Below are positions 34,709 to 45,030 of a DNA stretch of 64,000 nt, one piece after another (the first letter of the stretch is position 1; every line of letters starts with the position of its first letter). Origin of the DNA: Salinicola endophyticus (GTDB lineage: Bacteria > Pseudomonadota > Gammaproteobacteria > Pseudomonadales > Halomonadaceae); NCBI RefSeq assembly GCF_040536835.1, contig NZ_CP159578.1, positions 1,922,001 through 1,986,000 of the forward strand, written 5' to 3'. The notes beneath the pieces are model-generated. The model worked only from the letters and a program-made list of their open reading frames with translations, was not told the origin of the DNA and made no database searches. A program made the translations under genes and the position numbers.

Positions 34709-35818
34709 ATGCGCATCGCCATCGATGCCATGGGCGGGGACTTCGGTCCCCGCGCTACTGTCGGGGGGGTGCTGATGGCGCTCCAGCGTCATCCTGGTCT
34801 CGAGCCGACGCTTTTCGGCCCCAAGGCCGAGCTGCAGAGTATTCTGGAGCAGCTGGGCACCTCCCGCGAGGCGCGCGGGCGGATCACGCTGAGTGATGCC
34901 CCTAGGGTGGTCACCCAGGCGATGGCGCCAATGGATGTGCTCGACAACCCCTGTGCGACCAGTCTGCATGGCATGCTGCGGGCGGTGGCGCGGGGCGAGG
35001 CGCAGGCTGGCGTCAGCTGTGGCAATACCGGTGCGCTGATGGCGCTGGCGAGACGTGAACTCGGCAGCGTGCCGGGGATCTCCCGCCCGGCCATCAGCAC
35101 CGCCGTGCCGACGCGTCACGCCGGGCGCTGCTATCTTCTCGATCTGGGCGCCAGTGTCGAGGTGCACGCCAGACATCTGGTCGACTTCGCCCACATGGGT
35201 GCACTGATGTGCCGTGTCGTCGATGACGTTGCGCGTCCGCGGGTGGCGCTGCTCAATGTCGGTGTCGAGGCGGGCAAGGGTGTGGCCCGGGTGCGCGAGG
35301 CCGACACCGAGTTGCGCGGGCGCGACACCGATACCTTCGACTATATCGGTTACCTGGAGGGAGATGGCATTTTCTCCGGCGCGGCCGATGTGGTGGTGTG
35401 TGACGGTTTCGTCGGCAATGCGGTGCTCAAGGCCAGCGAAGGGGTTGCCCAGATGCTGCTCAAGCGCCTGCAGGAGACTTTCGAGTCCCACTGGAGCACG
35501 CGTCTGGTCAGTGCGCTGGCTCGCCCGGCGTTGATGCGCTTCAAGGCGCAGCTCGACCCGGTGCGCCACAACGGCGCCAGTCTGCTGGGGCTGAACCAGA
35601 TCGTGGTCAAGAGTCATGGCAATGCCAGCAATCGCGCTTTCGCCTTCGCCATCGATCGTGCGGTGCGCGAGATCGCGGTAGGGCTGCCGGATCACCTGCG
35701 TGGGGCCTGGTCGGAATTGGCGGCGACATCTGCTATCTCGTCGGTCGACGACGTCGGTCGAGTGGATAGCGGGTCTCGTGATACGACGGGAACCGACGAT
35801 TCATCACTTCAAGGGTGA
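34709..35818 (+). CDS. plsX: Phosphate acyltransferase PlsX
   Basis: Makes acyl-phosphate from acyl-ACP for phospholipid synthesis (PlsX/PlsY route). The 369-residue protein begins [18 protein letters not shown], the family signature, and has [10 protein letters not shown] and [13 protein letters not shown]. Its last about 30 residues (rich in Ser, Asp and Thr) extend beyond the conserved domain. The ATG lies 29 bp after rpmF and fabD follows 5 bp after the stop. Confidence 0.96.
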   Translation: MRIAIDAMGGDFGPRATVGGVLMALQRHPGLEPTLFGPKAELQSILEQLGTSREARGRITLSDAPRVVTQAMAPMDVLDNPCATSLHGMLRAVARGEAQAGVSCGNTGALMALARRELGSVPGISRPAISTAVPTRHAGRCYLLDLGASVEVHARHLVDFAHMGALMCRVVDDVARPRVALLNVGVEAGKGVARVREADTELRGRDTDTFDYIGYLEGDGIFSGAADVVVCDGFVGNAVLKASEGVAQMLLKRLQETFESHWSTRLVSALARPALMRFKAQLDPVRHNGASLLGLNQIVVKSHGNASNRAFAFAIDRAVREIAVGLPDHLRGAWSELAATSAISSVDDVGRVDSGSRDTTGTDDSSLQG

Positions 35819-35823
35819 GCGCG

Positions 35824-36786
35824 ATGACGCAATCACTGGCTCTGGTCTTTCCCGGGCAGGGCTCTCAGCAGCAAGGAATGCTGCGGGAATTGGCCGAACG
35901 CTATAGCGTGGTTCGCACCACGTTCGACGAGGCTTCCGAAGCGCTGGGTTACGACCTGTGGCATGTCGTCCAGGAGGGGCCCGAGGAGAAGCTCAACGCC
36001 ACTGCCTGCACCCAGCCTGCGCTGCTGGCGTCGAGCGTCGCCGTGTGGCGGGTGTGGCAGGAGCTCGAGGGGCCGCGTCCGAGCATGATGGCCGGGCACA
36101 GCCTGGGCGAGTACAGTGCCATGGTGTGTGCTGGTGCCTTGGGCTTCGCCGAGGGTATTCGCCTGGTGCGGCTTCGCGGTGAAGCGATGCAGGAGGCGGT
36201 GCCGGCAGGCGTAGGCGCCATGGCGGCAGTCCTTGGGCTCGACGATGCCGCAGTGGAGCAGGCCTGCCGCACGGCCGCCGGCGACGAGGTGGTGGCCGCG
36301 GTCAACTACAACTCGCCGGGCCAAGTGGTCATCGCCGGGCATCAGGGTGCAGTGGATCGTGCCATTGCGCTGTGCCAGGAAGCGGGTGCCAAGCGCGCGC
36401 TACCGTTGCCGGTATCGGTGCCCTCGCACTGTGCGCTGATGAAGCCCGCTGCGGCGCGCGTCGAGGCGGCGATCGCCGACCTCGACATCAAGCTGCCGCG
36501 CTACGCTGTCTATCAGAACGTCAATGCCGAGGTGCCGGCATCGGTGGAGGCGCTGCGCCAGCGCCTGGTCGAGCAGCTCTATCGCCCGGTACGCTGGACG
36601 GACTGCGTCAACGCCATGTTCGAGGCCGGGTCGGGTGTCTTCATCGAGTGCGGGCCGGGCAAGGTCCTGACCGGACTCAACAAGCGCATCCAGCGTCAGA
36701 TCAAGGGGTTGGCCGTCAACGACCCCGACACGCTGTCCTCCGCCCTCGAGCTGGCGCGCGAGGCGTTGGACGTTCAAGAGCCTTAA
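35824..36786 (+). CDS. fabD: Malonyl-CoA:ACP transacylase
   Basis: Loads malonyl groups onto acyl carrier protein for fatty-acid synthesis. The 320-residue protein has the family start VFPGQGSQQQGMLREL, the nucleophile Ser in MAGHSLGEYSAMV, the catalytic His in PVSVPSHCALMKP, and GPGKVLTGLNKRI. ATG at 35824 with AAGG upstream is preferred; a GTG at 35815 would add three residues and overlap plsX. Confidence 0.97.
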   Translation: MTQSLALVFPGQGSQQQGMLRELAERYSVVRTTFDEASEALGYDLWHVVQEGPEEKLNATACTQPALLASSVAVWRVWQELEGPRPSMMAGHSLGEYSAMVCAGALGFAEGIRLVRLRGEAMQEAVPAGVGAMAAVLGLDDAAVEQACRTAAGDEVVAAVNYNSPGQVVIAGHQGAVDRAIALCQEAGAKRALPLPVSVPSHCALMKPAAARVEAAIADLDIKLPRYAVYQNVNAEVPASVEALRQRLVEQLYRPVRWTDCVNAMFEAGSGVFIECGPGKVLTGLNKRIQRQIKGLAVNDPDTLSSALELAREALDVQEP

Positions 36787-36797
36787 AGGATGACATC

Positions 36798-37538
36798 ATG
36801 ACCGAACGTAGAGTCGCGTTGGTGACCGGTGCCAGTCGTGGTATCGGGCGCGCCGTGGCCCGCGAGCTGGGGCGTCAGGGGCGCATCGTGATCGCCACTG
36901 CCACCAGCGAGAGCGGTGCGGCGCGGATCGACGAGGATCTCAAGGCCCACGATATCGAGGGGTTGGGCCTGGCGCTCGACGTCACCGATCAGGCCAGTGT
37001 CGAGGCCATCTTCAAGCGCATCACCGAGACCTATGCCGCACCCACCATCGTCGTCAACAATGCCGGCATCACGCGCGACAACCTGCTGATGCGGATGAAG
37101 GAAGACGAGTGGGACGCAGTGCTCGATACCAATCTGAAGTCGGTCTATCGTGTTTGCAAGACGAGCCTCAAGGGGATGACGCGGGCGCGTTTCGGCCGTA
37201 TCGTCAACGTGAGCTCCGTGGTGGCGATGATGGGCAATCTCGGCCAGGCCAACTATGCTGCCGCCAAGGCGGGCATGGAGGGGTTTACCCGGGCGCTGGC
37301 ACGTGAAGTCGCTTCGCGCGCCATCACCGTCAATGCGGTGGCGCCGGGCTTCATCGACACCGACATGACTCAGGCTCTGCCGGAAGCCCAGCGCGACGCG
37401 CTGCTGGGTCAGATTCCGCTGGCGCGCCTGGGTCAGCCGGAAGAAATCGCAGCGGCCATCGGTTTCCTGACCAGCGACGCCGCCGGCTATATCACCGGCG
37501 AAACGCTGCAGGTCAATGGCGGTATGAACATGCGGTAA
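36798..37538 (+). CDS. fabG: 3-oxoacyl-[ACP] reductase
   Basis: NADPH-dependent reductase of the fatty-acid elongation cycle, SDR family. The 246-residue protein has the cofactor motif TGASRGIG, NNAG, and the catalytic Ser-Tyr-Lys set (NVSSV, YAAAK). C-terminal GETLQVNGGMNMR is the FabG ending. AAAGGA precedes the ATG and the gene begins 11 bp after fabD. Confidence 0.98.
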   Translation: MTERRVALVTGASRGIGRAVARELGRQGRIVIATATSESGAARIDEDLKAHDIEGLGLALDVTDQASVEAIFKRITETYAAPTIVVNNAGITRDNLLMRMKEDEWDAVLDTNLKSVYRVCKTSLKGMTRARFGRIVNVSSVVAMMGNLGQANYAAAKAGMEGFTRALAREVASRAITVNAVAPGFIDTDMTQALPEAQRDALLGQIPLARLGQPEEIAAAIGFLTSDAAGYITGETLQVNGGMNMR

Positions 37539-37555
37539 TCCCTCCGCGACGCGGG

Positions 37556-37584
37556 TTGCGTCGTTTGGGGGCGGTCTATAAACT
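37556..37584 (+). promoter_or_regulatory. Candidate acpP promoter
   Basis: TTGCGT (37556-37561) and TAAACT (37579-37584) 17 bp apart; an overlapping TATAAA (37577-37582) gives a 15-bp spacer. A separate acpP promoter would fit the high demand for carrier protein. Confidence 0.35.
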
Positions 37585-37634
37585 AGCCGCAGCTTTTTAG
37601 CTGGCGGATTCGTACCATTAGGAGTAACGACATA

Positions 37635-37868
37635 ATGAGCACCATCGAAGAGCGCGTTAAGAAGGTTGTTGCCGAACGCCTGAACGTCAAGGAAGAGGAC
37701 ATTCAGAACTCCTCCTCCTTCACCGAAGACCTCGGCGCGGATTCGCTGGATACCGTCGAACTGGTGATGGCGCTCGAAGAGGAATTCGACACCGAAATTC
37801 CCGACGAAGAAGCTGAAAAGATCACGACCGTTCAGGAAGCGATCGACTACATCAACGCCCACCAGTAA
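37635..37868 (+). CDS. acpP: Acyl carrier protein
   Basis: Carries growing acyl chains on a 4'-phosphopantetheine arm. The 77-residue acidic protein has the DSL attachment motif ([19 protein letters not shown]), Ser in DSL being the modified residue, and is nearly identical in pattern to E. coli AcpP. AGGAG lies 8-10 nt before the ATG. A strong hairpin follows 57 bp after the stop. Confidence 0.99.
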   Translation: MSTIEERVKKVVAERLNVKEEDIQNSSSFTEDLGADSLDTVELVMALEEEFDTEIPDEEAEKITTVQEAIDYINAHQ

Positions 37869-37925
37869 GGCGGTTATCTCCATCACTCGATGGAGTTCGA
37901 CTGCCGGCTGATTGGCCGATGTTGC

Positions 37926-37960
37926 GAAAGCCGCTCTCGATGAGAGCGGCTTTCTGCGTT
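37926..37960 (+). terminator. Terminator after acpP
   Basis: 12-bp stem AAAGCCGCTCTC / GAGAGCGGCTTT with a 3-nt loop, then CTGCGTT. A smaller hairpin CTCCATC-actc-GATGGAG at 37878-37895 lies just before it. Read-through to fabF is possible, as the T-tract is short. Confidence 0.8.
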
Positions 37961-38183
37961 ATGGGGCCAACACCGTCCCGCCAGCATCGCTGTGGTAGCC
38001 TGTGCGAGCGTGAGCCTGTCGGCAGGCGCCAGGGGTTGGTGCCAGGTCTTCGAAGGGCAGCGGGTCGCCCATCGGCGACGGGGATCGGTTATAATTCGCG
38101 CGTTTCGGTGTGCGGGCCGGCGGAGGGGCTTGGATGAGCCGCCGCCATGGCTCGTGGCAATGACGGAGTTCGGAGGAGATTCG
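37961..38183 (+). other. fabF upstream region
   Basis: Together with the preceding hairpins this makes a 315-bp gap between acpP and fabF without a gene. A perfect TATAAT at 38090-38095 is the best -10 for fabF, but no good -35 is seen at the usual distance. A frame opening at 37992 is continuous with fabF, but its residues are not family-like. Confidence 0.35.
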
Positions 38184-39422
38184 ATGCCGCGTAGAAGAGT
38201 GGTAGTGACCGGCCTGGGTCTGGTGACCCCGGTCGGTAACACGGTCGAGGAGAGCTGGCAGCAGCTCTTGTCAGGGAAGAGTGGCATCGCGCCGATCGAG
38301 CATTTCGACACGGCAGGTTTCAATACGCGTTTCGGCGGGGCGGTCAAGAACTTCGACATCGGCGAGTACTTGAATCCCAAGGAAGCGCGCAAGATGGATC
38401 TGTTCATCCAGTACGGCGTGGCCGCTGCCACCCAGGCCATGCGCGACTCCGGCATCGCCTGCACCGAGGAGAACGCTCACCGTATCGGCGTGGCGATCGG
38501 CTCGGGCATCGGCGGGCTGCCGATGATCGAGCGCAACCACGACGCGCTCAACAAGGGTGGCCCGCGGCGAGTATCGCCATTTTTCGTACCCGGATCGATC
38601 ATCAACATGATCTCCGGCAGCCTGGCGATCCAGCACGGTTTCAAGGGTCCCAACATCGCCATCACCACCGCCTGTACCACCGGGACCCACAATATCGGCT
38701 ACAGCGCGCGCACCATCGCCTACGGCGATGCCGATGTGATGTTCTGCGGTGGTGCCGAAATGGCCACCACGCCGCTAGGGCTGGGCGGCTTCTCGGCGGC
38801 GCGGGCGCTGTCGACGCGCAATGACGATCCGCAGGCGGCGAGCCGCCCGTGGGATCGCGATCGTGACGGCTTCGTGCTCTCCGATGGCGCTGGGGTGATG
38901 GTGCTCGAAGAGTACGAGCACGCCAAGCGGCGCGGTGCCACCATCTATGCCGAGCTGACCGGTTTCGGCATGAGCGATGACGCCTTCCACATGACCTCGC
39001 CGCCGGAAGATGGCAGCGGTGCCGCAGCATCGATGCAGAACGCGATCAACGATGCCGCTATCGACCCCTCGGCCATCCACTACATCAATGCCCACGGGAC
39101 CTCGACCTCGGCGGGTGACGTCGCCGAGAGTCGCGCCGTGGAGCGGGTGATGGGGAGTGGCGCAGACAAGGTCGCGGTGAGCTCGACGAAGTCGATGATC
39201 GGCCATCTGCTGGGCGCTGCCGGGGCGGTGGAGGCGATCTTCTGCGTACTGGCGATCCGCGATCAGGTCGCGCCGCCGACGATCAATCTCGATAATCCCG
39301 GCGAGGGCTGCGTGCTCGACTTCGTGCCGCACACGGCGCGCGAGATGAAGATCGATACCGCGCTTTCCAACTCGTTCGGTTTCGGTGGCACCAACGGCTC
39401 GCTGATCTTCTCGCGGGTGTGA
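38184..39422 (+). CDS. fabF: 3-oxoacyl-[ACP] synthase II
   Basis: Condensing enzyme that elongates acyl-ACP. The 412-residue length is exactly that of the family. Catalytic Cys in [11 protein letters not shown], the two His in [12 protein letters not shown] and [12 protein letters not shown], and the C-terminal [12 protein letters not shown] loop are present. GGAGGAG at 38172-38178 supports the ATG at 38184. pabC starts 7 bp after the stop. Confidence 0.98.
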   Translation: MPRRRVVVTGLGLVTPVGNTVEESWQQLLSGKSGIAPIEHFDTAGFNTRFGGAVKNFDIGEYLNPKEARKMDLFIQYGVAAATQAMRDSGIACTEENAHRIGVAIGSGIGGLPMIERNHDALNKGGPRRVSPFFVPGSIINMISGSLAIQHGFKGPNIAITTACTTGTHNIGYSARTIAYGDADVMFCGGAEMATTPLGLGGFSAARALSTRNDDPQAASRPWDRDRDGFVLSDGAGVMVLEEYEHAKRRGATIYAELTGFGMSDDAFHMTSPPEDGSGAAASMQNAINDAAIDPSAIHYINAHGTSTSAGDVAESRAVERVMGSGADKVAVSSTKSMIGHLLGAAGAVEAIFCVLAIRDQVAPPTINLDNPGEGCVLDFVPHTAREMKIDTALSNSFGFGGTNGSLIFSRV

Positions 39423-39429
39423 CCTACGC

Positions 39430-40236
39430 ATGCGGGATCTGACGCTACCCCTGGACGACCGCGGTCTGGCCTACGGTGATGGGCTGTTCGAGACCGTTCT
39501 GGTGCGCGACGGACACGCGCTGCTGTGGGAGGCGCATCTGGCACGGCTCGCCGAAGGGTGCGCTCGCCTGGGGCTGCCGCCGCCGCCGCGGGATCGGCTC
39601 GATCCGTTGCCGGCGGCCTGCGCTGGCGGGCTGCAGGTGCTCAAGCTGGTGGTCACCCGGGGCAGTGGCGGGCGTGGTTACCGCCCGCCGGCCGAGCCGG
39701 AGCCGCGCTGGGGCTGGAGCGTCACAGCGTTCGCCCCAGCGCCCCAGCGCTGGTTCGCGGGGGTCGAGGTGCGGCTGTGCGAGCTGCGCCTGGGGCGGCA
39801 GCCGCGCCTGGCCGGGCTCAAGCATCTGGCTCGGCTGGAAAACGTACTGGCGCGCCAGGAGTGGGATGACGACACCATCGCCGAGGGGCTGATGTGTGAT
39901 AGCGAGGGCTATCTGGTCGAAGCGACGGCGATGAATCTGGTGTGGCTGCACGAGGGCCGTCTGGAGACACCGTTGCTCGACCAGGCCGGGGTCGCCGGCA
40001 CGCTGCTGGCTTCGCTCGACGCCGAGACCCCGCTGCAGCGAGTACGGGCCGAGCCGCAGCGGCTACAGCAGGCCCAGGCCGCCTGGGTCTGCAACAGCGT
40101 GCAGGGGGTGTGGCCGATTCGCGTGCTGCGCGACGCCGAGGGGGCGGTGCTGCGGCGCTGGGAGGTCGCGGCCGACGACCCGCTGCGCGATCTGGCGCAT
40201 CCGCTGCTCGGCTACCCTACGGGGCCCGACGCCTGA
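39430..40236 (+). CDS. pabC: Aminodeoxychorismate lyase
   Basis: PLP enzyme releasing pyruvate from aminodeoxychorismate to give p-aminobenzoate for folate. The 268-residue fold-type IV protein has DRGLAYGDGLFETVLVRDG at the start, the PLP Lys in GLKHLARLENVLAR, and EATAMNLVWL (cofactor phosphate binding). Its place between fabF and mltG is the same as in E. coli and Pseudomonas, which separates it from ilvE-like relatives. Confidence 0.95.
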   Translation: MRDLTLPLDDRGLAYGDGLFETVLVRDGHALLWEAHLARLAEGCARLGLPPPPRDRLDPLPAACAGGLQVLKLVVTRGSGGRGYRPPAEPEPRWGWSVTAFAPAPQRWFAGVEVRLCELRLGRQPRLAGLKHLARLENVLARQEWDDDTIAEGLMCDSEGYLVEATAMNLVWLHEGRLETPLLDQAGVAGTLLASLDAETPLQRVRAEPQRLQQAQAAWVCNSVQGVWPIRVLRDAEGAVLRRWEVAADDPLRDLAHPLLGYPTGPDA

Positions 40237-40335
40237 ACAGGCGGCGCGCCGCAGCGCGCCGCGATACCTGCGCCGCCCTGGCCATCCGGGCGCCCGCAGT
40301 GACACCCGGAAAACCGGGCCATTTAAGGAAGTGGC

Positions 40336-41340
40336 ATGCGCCTTCTCAAGATTTTCGTGGTGCTGATGGTGCTGGCGGCGCTCGCCGCCTTCGCCGGCTA
40401 TCGTTACTGGCAGTCGCAGCTCGACGGGCCCATCGCGCTCGACAGTGCGACCGTCTATGAAGTGCCGCGTGGTGCGGCATTCTCGCAGGTGGTCGATGAC
40501 CTCGCCGCGCGCGGCATCATTGCGGCGGCCTGGCCCTATCGAGTGCTGGCGCGGGTCGAGCCGCGCGCGATGCAGGGGCTGCGTGCCGGCGAGTTCCAGC
40601 TCGAGCCGGGCATGAGCGGCCGCCAGTTAATCGCCAAGCTCTCCAGCGACCAGGTGGTGACCTACCGGGTGACGATTCCCGAGGGCTGGACCTTCCGTCA
40701 GATGCGCCAGCTCCTGGACGGTGCCGAGAAACTCGACCACCGCACCGCCGAGATGAGCGATGCCGAGATCATGCGCGCGCTGGGGCATCCGGACGAGCAC
40801 CCGGAGGGGCGCTTCTTTCCCGACACCTATCGCTATCACAAGGGCGTGACCGACCTCGAAGTGCTGAAGCGCGCCTATGCGCGGATGCAAAAGACCCTCG
40901 ATGAAGTCTGGGCCTCCCGTGACGACGGGCTGCCCCTCGACGGCCCCTATCAGGCGCTGATTCTGGCCTCGCTGATCGAGCGTGAGACCGGCGTGCCCGC
41001 CGAGCGTGGCGAGATCGCCGGCGTCTTCGTGCGGCGGCTTGAGAAGGGCATGCGCCTGCAGACAGATCCGACCGTGATCTACGGCATGGGCGACAGCTAT
41101 GTCGGCAACATCACCCGCGCCGATCTGCAGCGCCAGAACGCCTACAACACCTATGTGATCGACGGCTTGCCACCGACGCCGATCGCCATGCCCGGGCGGG
41201 CGTCGCTGGAGGCCGCGGTGCACCCTGCGCCCGGCGACGCGCTCTACTTCGTGGCCAAGGGCGACGGCTCGCACCAGTTCTCGCGCACGCTCAGCGAGCA
41301 CAACGCCGCGGTCAGACGCTATATCCTGAACCGCGACTGA
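40336..41340 (+). CDS. mltG: Endolytic murein transglycosylase MltG
   Basis: Inner-membrane enzyme that cleaves nascent glycan strands, ending peptidoglycan polymerisation. The 334-residue protein has one N-terminal helix (about 4-22), a LysM-like region with IPEGWTFRQM, and the YceG catalytic domain with the active Glu in ILASLIERETG, LQTDPTVIYG and NTYVIDGLPPTPIAMPG. All are hallmark segments. Confidence 0.97.
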   Translation: MRLLKIFVVLMVLAALAAFAGYRYWQSQLDGPIALDSATVYEVPRGAAFSQVVDDLAARGIIAAAWPYRVLARVEPRAMQGLRAGEFQLEPGMSGRQLIAKLSSDQVVTYRVTIPEGWTFRQMRQLLDGAEKLDHRTAEMSDAEIMRALGHPDEHPEGRFFPDTYRYHKGVTDLEVLKRAYARMQKTLDEVWASRDDGLPLDGPYQALILASLIERETGVPAERGEIAGVFVRRLEKGMRLQTDPTVIYGMGDSYVGNITRADLQRQNAYNTYVIDGLPPTPIAMPGRASLEAAVHPAPGDALYFVAKGDGSHQFSRTLSEHNAAVRRYILNRD

Positions 41341-41359
41341 CCGGATGGTGTCACCGCTA

Positions 41360-43078
<1,719 letters not shown>

Positions 43079-43205
43079 GCCTTCGCGGGCGCGCTGCCCG
43101 AGTGCGGGCGTGTCAACGTGATCGAGGCGCGCGATACGTGCGTTCAGGATAAGCTTTCATGCTACCGCCGATGGCCTATTTCACGACCTCGCCGAGGGCG
43201 CTGCC

Positions 43206-43541
43206 ATGAGTTCACACAAAGCGCTGTCGCTGACCATACGCGACGACGATACCCTGCATAGTGCCTACCTGGCATGGCTGACCCGCGGGGGGCTGTTCGT
43301 GCCCACCGAGCGACACTACAGCCTGGGCCAGCGGGTCTATCTGCTGGTCACGCTGCCCGACGCCCATGACCGCCTGCCGGTGGAGGGCGAGGTGGTATGG
43401 CTGACGCCCCCCGGTACCGCTGACCGGGTCGCGGGTATCGGCGTGCACTTCGGTGCCGACGGTCAGGCGCTGCGCGAACGTATCGAGGCGCGACTCGAGG
43501 CGCATCCGTCGCCATCGGCGCTGACGCGGCATACGCTCTAG
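43206..43541 (+). CDS. pilZ: PilZ-domain protein (type IV pilus PilZ)
   Basis: Small cytoplasmic PilZ-fold protein of 111 residues, the founder type required for type IV pilus assembly in Pseudomonas, where it also lies between holB and tatD. It contains LTRGGLFVPT, VYLLVTLPD, VEGEVVWLTP and GIGVHF but lacks the RxxxR and (D/N)xSxxG residues that bind cyclic di-GMP in canonical PilZ domains. So it is expected to act by protein contacts (with PilB and FimX in other bacteria). No other pilus genes are in the window. Confidence 0.9.
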   Translation: MSSHKALSLTIRDDDTLHSAYLAWLTRGGLFVPTERHYSLGQRVYLLVTLPDAHDRLPVEGEVVWLTPPGTADRVAGIGVHFGADGQALRERIEARLEAHPSPSALTRHTL

Positions 43542-43634
43542 GCTCGGCCCTCTCTCTAGATTGGCTATTCAAGGCCGGCGTGCGCGCGCCGGTCACGTCG
43601 ACAATCTCATCATTACCGTTTTCTGGATATCGTC

Positions 43635-44444
43635 ATGTTCGTAGACTCCCACTGTCATCTCGACCGCCTCGATCTGACGCCCTATGGCGGCGATCTGGGC
43701 GCCGCCCTCGATGCGGCGCGCGCGCGGGGCGTGCGGCGTTTCCTGGCCATCGCCACCACGCTGGAGAGTGCGCCGGGGCTGGTAGCGCTGACACGGGAGC
43801 ATGCCGACGTCGATATCGCACTCGGCCTGCATCCGCTGCAGGCGGTGGCGCAGGAGCCCGATGCCACGACCATTGCCGACTGCGCCGAGCGCTACGCGGC
43901 GGTGGCCATCGGCGAGACCGGGCTCGATTTCCATGTCGAGAGTGTGCCGCACGCGCGCCAGCGCCAGCGTTTCGTCGCCCATCTGGAGGCGGCGCGGGCG
44001 CTGGAGCTGCCGGTGGTGGTGCACACCCGGGAGGCGCGTGAGGAGACGCTGGCACTGATTCGTGAGCATGGCGACCCGGCGGTGGGCGGCGTGCTGCACT
44101 GCTTCACCGAGGATCTCGACATGGCCCGGGAAGCGGTGCGCCTGGGCTACTATATCTCGCTCTCGGGGATCGTCACCTTCGCCAGCGCCGAGGCGCTGCG
44201 CGAGGTGGCCCGACGGCTGCCGCTGGATCGCCTGCTGATCGAGACCGACAGTCCCTTCCTGGCCCCGGTACCCCATCGTGGGCGGGCCAACGAGCCCCAA
44301 TGGGTGGTGGAGGTCGCCGAGTGCATCGCCGACGTGCGCGGTATCAGTGTCGACGAAGTGGCGATGCAGACCCGGGCCAATTTCTATCGGTTGTTTCCGG
44401 GCTGCCACCAAGAAGATGCGCAGCGCACCAATCCCTTTTTGTGA
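43635..44444 (+). CDS. TatD-family metal-dependent hydrolase (YcfH type)
   Basis: TIM-barrel metallo-hydrolase of 269 residues; relatives are 3'-5' exonucleases or D-aminoacyl-processing enzymes. Metal ligands are visible: VDSHCHLD, the Glu in AIGETGLDFH, His in PVVVHTREA, HCFTEDLD and Asp in LIETDSPFLAP. It follows pilZ, as in Pseudomonas. E. coli YcfH is also next to holB, so the position is a conserved one. Confidence 0.93.
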   Translation: MFVDSHCHLDRLDLTPYGGDLGAALDAARARGVRRFLAIATTLESAPGLVALTREHADVDIALGLHPLQAVAQEPDATTIADCAERYAAVAIGETGLDFHVESVPHARQRQRFVAHLEAARALELPVVVHTREAREETLALIREHGDPAVGGVLHCFTEDLDMAREAVRLGYYISLSGIVTFASAEALREVARRLPLDRLLIETDSPFLAPVPHRGRANEPQWVVEVAECIADVRGISVDEVAMQTRANFYRLFPGCHQEDAQRTNPFL

Positions 44445-44496
44445 GCTGCTGAGCGCGTCCATCTAGTCTCTTGTCACTCTCATCAGGAGCCACCCC

Positions 44497-45030
44497 ATGC
44501 GCCTGGATTCGCTATTCCGCCAGCTCGACGCCCACGGCGTACCGCCACTCGATCAGTGGGACCCGGCGTTCTGCGGTGACATGGATCTGCTGATCACCGC
44601 CGGCGGTGAGTGGATTCACGAGGGCGTGCCGATCCGCCGCCCTGAGCTGGTGCGTCTGCTCGCCAGCGTGCTGCGGCGCGAGAGCGACGGTGACTACTAC
44701 CTGGTGACCCCGGCCGAGAAGCTGCGTATTCGGGTCGAGGATCGCCCGCTGCTGGCGGTCGATGCCGAGGCCGATGCCGACGGCTGGTCTGTCGATCTGC
44801 AGTGGGGTGAGCAGTTGCGTCTGGGGGCAGCGCACAGACTGTACCTGGCGCCCGACCCCCAGGGTGAATGGCGGCCGGCGCTGCCGGTGCGCCACGGTCT
44901 CGAGGCGCGACTGCACCGCAACCTCTATTACCGCCTGGTCGAGGCCGCCGAGTGGCGCGGCGCCGAGTTGGGGCTCACCAGCGACGGCCTGTGGCAGCCG
45001 CTGGGGCGGCTGGCGGAGGGCCAGGCATGA
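44497..45030 (+). CDS. DUF1285 protein
   Basis: Conserved protein of 177 residues of unknown function. QWDPAFCGDMDLLITAGGEWIHEG near the start and RRPELVRLLASVLRRESDGDYYLVTP are typical of DUF1285. No membrane segments or signal peptide. Its last codons overlap the start of the helicase gene by 4 bp (ATGA), so the two are probably co-translated. AGGAG precedes the ATG. Confidence 0.88.
   Translation: MRLDSLFRQLDAHGVPPLDQWDPAFCGDMDLLITAGGEWIHEGVPIRRPELVRLLASVLRRESDGDYYLVTPAEKLRIRVEDRPLLAVDAEADADGWSVDLQWGEQLRLGAAHRLYLAPDPQGEWRPALPVRHGLEARLHRNLYYRLVEAAEWRGAELGLTSDGLWQPLGRLAEGQA

Noticed and set aside
43571..43592. Hairpin between pilZ and tatD
   Set aside because: The stem is only 6-7 bp and no U-tract follows, so I do not call it a terminator.
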